Source of the DNA: Capillidium heterosporum
Taxonomy: Eukaryota > Entomophthoromycota > Entomophthoromycetes > Entomophthorales > Capillidiaceae
Direction: 5' to 3'
Assembly: GCA_016630905.1 (NCBI GenBank)
Contig: WBMQ01000010.1
Coordinates: forward strand, 496,001 to 560,000
DNA length: 64,000 bases
The notes beneath the pieces were generated by a model. That model did no database searches and was not told where the DNA came from. It saw nothing but the letters and a program-made list of their open reading frames with translations. Of this stretch, positions 58,136-64,000 are shown one piece after another; within the stretch, counting starts at the first letter, position 1; every line of letters starts with the position of its first letter. The position numbers and the translations under genes were made by a program.

Positions 58136-59818
58136 TTAGATATTGTAAATTTCACCACCCCACATCTTACTCAACTTCCTAGCTTCATCGACATGACCAT
58201 CCCTAACCAAAATCTGTAGTACACCTCTCAACCCCCCAAATAATGCCCCATGGATCCATCCCGCGTTGTGATCAGTAGACTCAACTGTAAAGACAGTGTT
58301 CGCTTCCATCCTATTGAACTTGGGTAGATCCCGTATCTTTTCCTCCAAAGTCTCGTAGTATCCTACCCCACCCATACTAAAATGATCCAGCTGCCAACAT
58401 TGACGCTTCATGTTACCTTGCCTATAGCTAGAGCGCACCACTTCCCCATGAATTTCAACTAGTCGATCAATAGCCAGCATCTCGACTTCGGAATCAGTAG
58501 CCCCCTCATGGATCTCAAGTTTGTCGAAGGCATACGAAAAGGTGATAACTTTTGAGTTTCCGTGGCTCGGATAAATAATAGTTTGTTCGAATGAGTTAAA
58601 ATCAGATAGGCCTTGCCCCGCGTACTTCTTGGAATCCCAGAACTTGGTTTCAAACTTGAGTAGGATTTTACAGATTGGAAGGTGATACTGGTTTTCTATT
58701 GTATCTGAAAGTTCGTTCGATAATTTTGGACAGTTTCCAGTGGCGTACCATAGTCAACGGGGCAGCTACTATAGCGTAATCATAATTCACTTCGTGATAA
58801 GGTGCGTTCAAGGCGATTTTTTCCTTGTACTTCAAAGTTACTTGGTCGGTAAAGCTGAGAGCGTAGACCTTACCGTAGCGTATTGGTACTTGCCGAGTAG
58901 TCAAAATCTTACGTAAAAGCTGTGGGAATCGACTCATACCACCATCTATTTGCCTCCAATTGTGGTACTTGGTGTAGTAGGAGATCTGGGTTGTACCGAA
59001 TACGTATGGAATTAAGTGGAGTTTATCAGCAATATCAGGTGCTTCTTTCATTCAAGTAATCGATGAGCTTGAAGACGGTCTTACATGCTGGATCGGGTCT
59101 GACTATTCCATCTGGAAATGTTAGGTTTGTGTAGAAGCGCATAGCACCCAGTTCGTAGTAGTCGTACTTGCCTCCATCTGGGAAGTGGTAGGTCCAAATC
59201 CTACCACCTATTCGTTCGCGGTTGGCTTCGATCATCTCCACCTTGTAGTTTAGTTGGGTCATATTCAATAATAAAGCACTGAACATACCCGACATACCGG
59301 CACCCACTATACCAATCGATTTTGGTTTCTGGTTAGCTACAAAGGATCCTGAGTTCTTGAAGTCTTGAACAGCATTGTACCTCCAGGCGTTGTTCTCGTC
59401 ATTCAAATCGAAGGTGGATGGAATGAAGTTGAACTTTTTACTTTGACCTAATAAACAAGTCCCTTGCCATACCTTTATGCAGTAATCCTTATCGAGTATA
59501 GCATCTTTCTTAGAAGGAGTCGCCCATACGAATTTAGTAGGGCCTTTGCGTATCTAAAGTAGCCTCTCCTACTAGTTGATCATTCAGATGGTAGCTGCAC
59601 CTCCCGTAAGTAAACTTTATAGCCTCAATAGAATTATTTTCATCGGTAAAGCGTATGTTGATATTAACTAAGGAATCTTGAACAACTTGGTTTCTTTCGA
59701 ACTTCAATATTTCAATTTGATTGGGAAGACATAGTGGAGTTGATGGCTGCCAAAAGTAATCAACACTGTGCTGTATAGTTAGCCCAGTTATAAAGTTGGG
59801 AAGGTTGAAGAACTGCAT
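58136..59818 (-). pseudogene. L-amino-acid/monoamine oxidase pseudogene (copy 1)
   Basis: Starts with ATG 59818 and runs to TAA 58136, collinear with the intact copy at 62094-63776. Three single-base insertions relative to that copy break it: near 59540 (after the N-terminal domain), at about 59041 (after the FAD-binding segment) and near 58725. Between the breaks the frame is otherwise open, so decay is recent. The Rossmann GIVGAGMSG motif and the C-terminal STDHNAGWIHGAL survive in separate frames. The 58981-59530 part is about 98% identical to copy 2, the rest only about 80%. Confidence 0.88.
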
Positions 59819-61200
59819 CCTACTAGCACTCTAAAAGGTAGAAGTGAGCTTATCTGATTATATATTTGCAATTTCCCTTTCTAAAACTTGAATTGGACTG
59901 AGAGCTGACTACGTATAGTCTCTATCAGCACAAGCTTTGTGGGGACAAGTGGGTGGCACAATCCAGACAACTTGATTTAGGAATAACCTAATGTACTTGT
60001 GCCTTTTAAGTCAACTAATCCATTCTAACTACTCTATATGCTTCAAAATGGAGAGGAGTGTTTGACTTATTAGCAATCCTATACCTCCAAAATTTATTTA
60101 TAGGGTGAATTTCTATTAAACCAGAAAACATATTTCTATAGAGAAAATAAAATATGTATGATTTAAATGTTTCTCCCCAAATGTGAGCATTATGTGCCAA
60201 AATAGGAGTGATGTAGCTGACCCGACATGTGCTCTGAAAAAACTGGTATAGTCGGAAAATACTTAATGTAATCGGATGTTAAAAATACTTGTTGCCTCTC
60301 TAAATGGTAAATTAAGGATATAAAGTACATGCGTACCAATTTCTTACTATAGCTATGTTGTAAACTTTGGGGTAAGCTCTGAATCTAAGTGAGATGATGA
60401 AAGCAAAGGCTTTATTAATATGTTCTAAATTATCAGTCCCGTAGTCCTTAAATACAATACATTTTAAAATAAACACTAAAATCACAAATTAATTATACGT
60501 TAAAACAGCAAAATTTATTAGTTATAGTATAATGAAATCAAGTTTTATACAATAACCGCCATGTCTCCTGGCTTTTTAAGGATCATAGTGCAGCCCGACC
60601 AGCTTTACCTGAACCAAATCAATATGCCAAAGGTATGAGCTTTAAGATGAGGCAGTGCGAACTTTATATCGAACTGCTGAAGTGTTACTGATTAACCTTT
60701 ATTTCCTGATAATCAACAATCATAACGGAGTTTAAAATTACAACCTACTATACGATGTCTAATAGGCTATCGAATAAACGATTATTAAAAAAATTGTCTC
60801 AATATATTTCTCGACTACTTGAGTTCAAGTGGCAGGAGTAGTATTCCAAATAGGCAAGGTAAAACGGGCATTCATTAATAAGCTATCCTTTACAGCTCAA
60901 GCTGCAGAAATTGCATGTCTACCAATTTTTCGCTTGCAATTTAACAAGTAGGGTTAACCTATCAGTTTAAAATGGTACGAAATAGCTAGAGAAATTCGCT
61001 CAATTTTAAACCAGCTAATCGAAAAGTTCACTCAATGAAAATTGATTTAAGCTTCCGGATCCAGCATGATTTGCCTATCTTGGTTAACTCAAATCGATTT
61101 GATTTCATAGAAAATCAATATTGAAGTATAAAGGCTTGTAATGCTTTCACTACAGAAGCCATAATTTGAACAGAGTTTAAAAGTCGTAGTTATCAGGAAG
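59819..61200. other. Intergenic, no convincing gene
   Basis: Promoter side of copy 1, then AT-rich DNA. An open frame at about 60015-60245 minus (HIWGETFKSYIFYFLYR, INKFWRYRIANK) reads somewhat protein-like but has no ATG and no recognised family; it may be a mobile-element scrap. Confidence 0.35.
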
Positions 61201-61743
61201 ATGCAACTACCAACCGATCTATCGCTATTTGCAAGCATTGCCTTCCCCCTACTTTACGGTATGTTCAAAGGTATAGTTTTCGGACCCGATCGAGTTTTAT
61301 TCAAAAGAAAACCCTTCTACCGAAAGTTGGTCAAGTCTCCATACTCACCACCCAATTGGATATTTGCACCAATATGGATAGTTCTCTATATATCAATGGG
61401 AGTTGCATACTATCGAATCCAAACCATATACAACAATTCCTTGGATGAAGATTTGAAGCACGTTAGTTTAATAGCCATGAATTTGTATTGGGTACAGTTA
61501 CTTATCAATCTAATGTTCCTTCCCATAAATTTTGGGCTGAAGAATTTAGGATTGGCATTTATCGACATCAGTGTGCTTTTAGTTTTGGTGACTGCATTGG
61601 TTGCAGTTACTTGGTATGTCGATTTGGTATCGACTTTGCTGTTAATACCTTATTTGATTTGGGCTTTTTACGCTGCCCATCTACAGTATTATGTTTGGAA
61701 GTATAATACTGGTGGTAGTGAGTCGGAGCCAATCCTTCCATAA
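61201..61743 (+). CDS. TspO/MBR (peripheral benzodiazepine receptor) family protein
   Basis: Single exon, 180 aa (family about 155-190). Five membrane helices with family signatures: YRKLVKSPYSPPNWIFAPIW (the PPxWxFxPxW motif), LYISMGVAYYRI, MNLYWVQLLINLMFLPINFG (the LNxxWSxxFF segment is altered), and the last helix with LIWAFYAAHLQYYVWKYN (WxxYAxxLNxxxxxxN). Known relatives bind tetrapyrroles and sterols in outer mitochondrial or other membranes. The N-terminus is slightly long. Flanked by the two amine oxidase copies, with no evident functional link. Confidence 0.93.
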   Translation: MQLPTDLSLFASIAFPLLYGMFKGIVFGPDRVLFKRKPFYRKLVKSPYSPPNWIFAPIWIVLYISMGVAYYRIQTIYNNSLDEDLKHVSLIAMNLYWVQLLINLMFLPINFGLKNLGLAFIDISVLLVLVTALVAVTWYVDLVSTLLLIPYLIWAFYAAHLQYYVWKYNTGGSESEPILP

Positions 61744-62093
61744 AATTGGCTTGTCAAATAAATTCACTTTGTAAGTTTAGATTATACATTTTAGTATGTA
61801 AATATTTAGACTTAAAGTTTCAGAAGCTTAAATTATAAACACCAATATAGCCTAAACTATATATTTTTAGTTGATAGATAGATAAGTAGTTTATAAAACC
61901 TAGGCAAAAGAGAAAGAGAAAAGCAACTGTAACATGAATATTTAACAAAGGGTTTATAACTTTGAATGGAGATGCTTTAAAATGCTACTGAGCTGGAAAA
62001 TATGCTAGCTTTAGAAAAGATCATGAATATTAGCGATGCTATTGCTTGAATAATTTGGCTATAAGATATTATAGTATATCATATAGAAACCGT
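61744..62093. other. Convergent 3' flanks
   Basis: AT-rich spacer between the TspO and oxidase genes; AATAAA-like sequence at about 61757. No exon seen. Confidence 0.4.
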
Positions 62094-63776
62094 TTATATA
62101 TTATATATTTTACCGCCCCACATCTTACTAAGCTTCCTAGCTTCATCGACATGACCGTCTTTGACCAAAATCTGCAAGACACCTCTCAACCCACTATACA
62201 AAGCACCATGAATCCAACCCGCATTATGGTCGGTCGATTCCTCCGTAAAGACAGCATTAGCCTCCATTTTATTAAATCTAGGTAGATCTCGCACTTTATC
62301 CTGCAAACTCTGGTAGTAGCCTACACCACCCATACTATAAGAATCCATCTGCCAACATTTACGCACCATATTGCCCTCTTTGTAGCTATCTCGAACCATT
62401 TCTCCATGGATTTCGACTAATTTGTCAATAGCCAGCATCTCAATTTCATCATCGGTAGCCCCTTCATGAACTTCCAAACGATCACCAAAGATGTAAGAGA
62501 ATATAATGACCTTGGAATCACCATGACTTGGATAGATGATAGTTCGTTCGAATGAATTAAAGTCGGAGAAGCCTTGGCCGGCATAAACTTTAGGGTCCCA
62601 GAACCTAGTTTCGAACTTGAGTAGGACCTTGCAGATGCGGACGTGAAATTGATTTTTGATGACATTCGAAAGGCCATCCGATAATTTAGGAAGTTTCCAA
62701 TGGCGTACGACGGGTAGTGGTGCAGCTACTATAGCGTAGTCGTAGTTGACTTGATGGAAAGGTGCATTCAGCTTAATCTCCTTTTTATACTTCAAACTTA
62801 CTTTGTCGGTAAAGTTCAAAGCATAGACTTTACCGTAACGTATTGATACCTGTTTGGTAGCTAAAACTTTACGTAAAAGTTGGGGGAGCCTGCTCATACC
62901 ACCATCTATTTGGTTCCAGCCATGATACTTCGTGAAATAGGAGATCTGGGTTGTACCGAATACGTATGGAATTAAGTGGAGTTTATCAGCAATATCAGGT
63001 GTTCTTTCATTCAAGTAATCGATGAGCTTGAAGACGGTCTTACATGCTGGATCGGGTCTGACTATTCCATCTGGAAATGTTAGGTTTGTGTAGAAGCGCA
63101 TAGCACCCAGTTCGTAGTAGTCGTACTTGCCTCCACCTGGGAAGTGGTAGGTCCAAACCCTACCACCCACTCGTTCCTTGTTGGCTTCGATCATCTCCAC
63201 CTTGTAGTTTAGTTGGGTCATATTCAATAATAGAGCACTGAACATACCCGACATACCGGCACCCACTATACCAATCGATTTTGGTTTCTGGTTAGCTACA
63301 AAGGACCCTGAGTTCTTGAAGTCTTGAACAGCATTGTACCTCCAGGCGTTGTTCTCGTCATTCAAATCGAAGGTGGATGGAATGAAGTTGAACTTTTTAC
63401 TTTGACCTAATAAACAAGTCCCTTGCCATACCTTTATGCAGTAATCCTTATCGAGTATAGCATCTTTCTTAGAAGGAGTCGCCCATACGAATTTGGTGGG
63501 CCTTTGATCACCTAAAGTGACCTTCCCTACTAACTTATCATTTGAATGGTAACTGCATCCTCCGTAGGTAAATTTTAGAGTTTCGACGGAGTCGATGTCG
63601 TTAGTAAAGTGTATATTTATGTTGGCTAAGGAGTCTTGAGTGATTTGATTGGCTTCGAACTTCAATATCTCAATTGAGTTGGAGAGACATAGTAGATTTG
63701 GTGATTGCCAAAAGTAATCGACACTGCGTTGGATGGTTAGCCCGGCCATAAAGTTGGGGAGGTTAAAGTACTGCAT
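62094..63776 (-). CDS. L-amino-acid/monoamine oxidase, FAD-dependent (copy 2, intact)
   Basis: Single exon, 560 aa from ATG 63776. Order: an N-terminal beta-rich region of about 150 aa (QYFNLPNFMAGLTIQRSVDY..., with YGGCSYH and CLLGQSKKFNF) not found in standard oxidases; FAD-binding GIVGAGMSGMFSALLL with EANKERVGGRVWT; YYELGAMRFY and an aromatic substrate-domain stretch (QIDGGMSRLPQLL); NYDYAIVAAPLPVVRHW; and the C-terminal FAD contact STDHNAGWIHGALYSGLRGV. Family role: oxidative deamination of an amino acid or amine to the keto acid or aldehyde, ammonia and hydrogen peroxide. No obvious signal peptide. Intronless, unlike most genes here. Confidence 0.9.
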   Translation of the reverse strand: MQYFNLPNFMAGLTIQRSVDYFWQSPNLLCLSNSIEILKFEANQITQDSLANINIHFTNDIDSVETLKFTYGGCSYHSNDKLVGKVTLGDQRPTKFVWATPSKKDAILDKDYCIKVWQGTCLLGQSKKFNFIPSTFDLNDENNAWRYNAVQDFKNSGSFVANQKPKSIGIVGAGMSGMFSALLLNMTQLNYKVEMIEANKERVGGRVWTYHFPGGGKYDYYELGAMRFYTNLTFPDGIVRPDPACKTVFKLIDYLNERTPDIADKLHLIPYVFGTTQISYFTKYHGWNQIDGGMSRLPQLLRKVLATKQVSIRYGKVYALNFTDKVSLKYKKEIKLNAPFHQVNYDYAIVAAPLPVVRHWKLPKLSDGLSNVIKNQFHVRICKVLLKFETRFWDPKVYAGQGFSDFNSFERTIIYPSHGDSKVIIFSYIFGDRLEVHEGATDDEIEMLAIDKLVEIHGEMVRDSYKEGNMVRKCWQMDSYSMGGVGYYQSLQDKVRDLPRFNKMEANAVFTEESTDHNAGWIHGALYSGLRGVLQILVKDGHVDEARKLSKMWGGKIYNI

Positions 63777-64000
63777 TCTACTAACCACAGAGCCAAACTA
63801 CGAAACTATCTGTTTATATACCTGATATTACAAATTTAAAAGTGAGCTTATCCAAGTGTTAGCGATGTAAAGTTTTATCGATTTATAATTTACAAGACCA
63901 ATTGAATTACGCAAGATATATAAAATGATTTATAAGTTCGCTTATATGAGTGATCATTTTTCAACGATAAACTATTCCAATTGTTTTCTGCACTTAAATG
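63777..64000. other. Promoter side of oxidase copy 2, window edge
   Basis: AT-rich; a TATATA element near 63813 and TATATAA at about 63917. No exon seen before the window ends. Confidence 0.4.

Noticed and set aside
60015-60245. Protein-like minus-strand frame with HIWGETFKSYIFYF
   Set aside because: No in-frame ATG, no recognised family; could be a mobile-element scrap but evidence is too thin to call.
1-64000. tRNA, rRNA genes and CRISPR-like arrays
   Set aside because: I looked for B-box-like GGTTCGAATCC with paired stems and for regularly spaced repeats and found none.

Overview
The window is AT-rich nuclear DNA from a eukaryote, most likely an early-diverging fungus. ERG28, TspO/MBR, Clp1, NAT10/Kre33, Rpt4 and a Mo25-type scaffold point to the opisthokont/fungal side. 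The dense, very short introns (mostly about 35-95 nt, GT..AG, often with CTAAC or CTAAT a few bases before the acceptor) and the class-E/cAMP-receptor-like GPCRs would suit Entomophthoromycotina (Conidiobolus-like). The lineage is an inference; no rRNA or other marker is present to prove it. Exon boundaries were worked out by hand from splice consensus, reading frame and the expected family sequence.

Layout. 0.5-5 kb: a secreted Pro/Ala/Lys-rich protein, then a two-domain sulfurtransferase with an unusual N-terminal extension. 5-8.5 kb: a five-exon NAT10/Kre33 RNA cytidine acetyltransferase. 9.4-10.4 kb: a divergent homeodomain gene with an in-frame UAG. 10.4-11.1 kb: degenerate coding sequence. 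12.2-15.4 kb: an 11-exon mitochondrial leucyl-tRNA synthetase. 16.3-16.9 kb: a decayed Ran GTPase copy. 18.1-18.5 kb: a small secreted protein. 19.5-21 kb: a decayed unidentified multi-exon gene. 21.5-28.4 kb: three paralogous seven-helix receptors. 28.7-33.2 kb: an F-box-like gene, then a graveyard with reverse-transcriptase-like, Tc1/mariner-like and aspartic-protease remnants. 35.7-37.4 kb: CLP1. 38.1-40.7 kb: an F-box/LRR gene and ERG28. 41.5-51 kb: two paralogous tail-anchored coiled-coil genes flank a small membrane protein, RPT4, a prenyltransferase-alpha-repeat gene (PTAR1-like), a short unresolved ORF and an HNH-type zinc protein. 51.4-57 kb: two tiny genes, a tubby-like protein, Mo25 and a short acidic protein. 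58.1-63.8 kb: a broken and an intact L-amino-acid/monoamine oxidase gene flanking a TspO gene.

The most notable observation is an AT-AC intron in CLP1 (35946-36014). It has the minor-spliceosome (U12) 5' splice site ATATCCTTT and a near-consensus branch site ATCCTTAAC, and its removal restores the conserved Clp1 reading frame exactly. All other introns I resolved look major-type. Other points: a near-identical tract inside the two otherwise diverged amine oxidase copies (gene conversion, one copy dead); precise loss of one intron in the middle GPCR; pseudogenes of Ran and a pepsin-like protease; and duplicated coiled-coil genes conserved mainly at their two ends.

Genes are individually transcribed, with no operons. 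Compact head-to-head arrangements (4855-5015, 43248-43336) suggest shared promoters.
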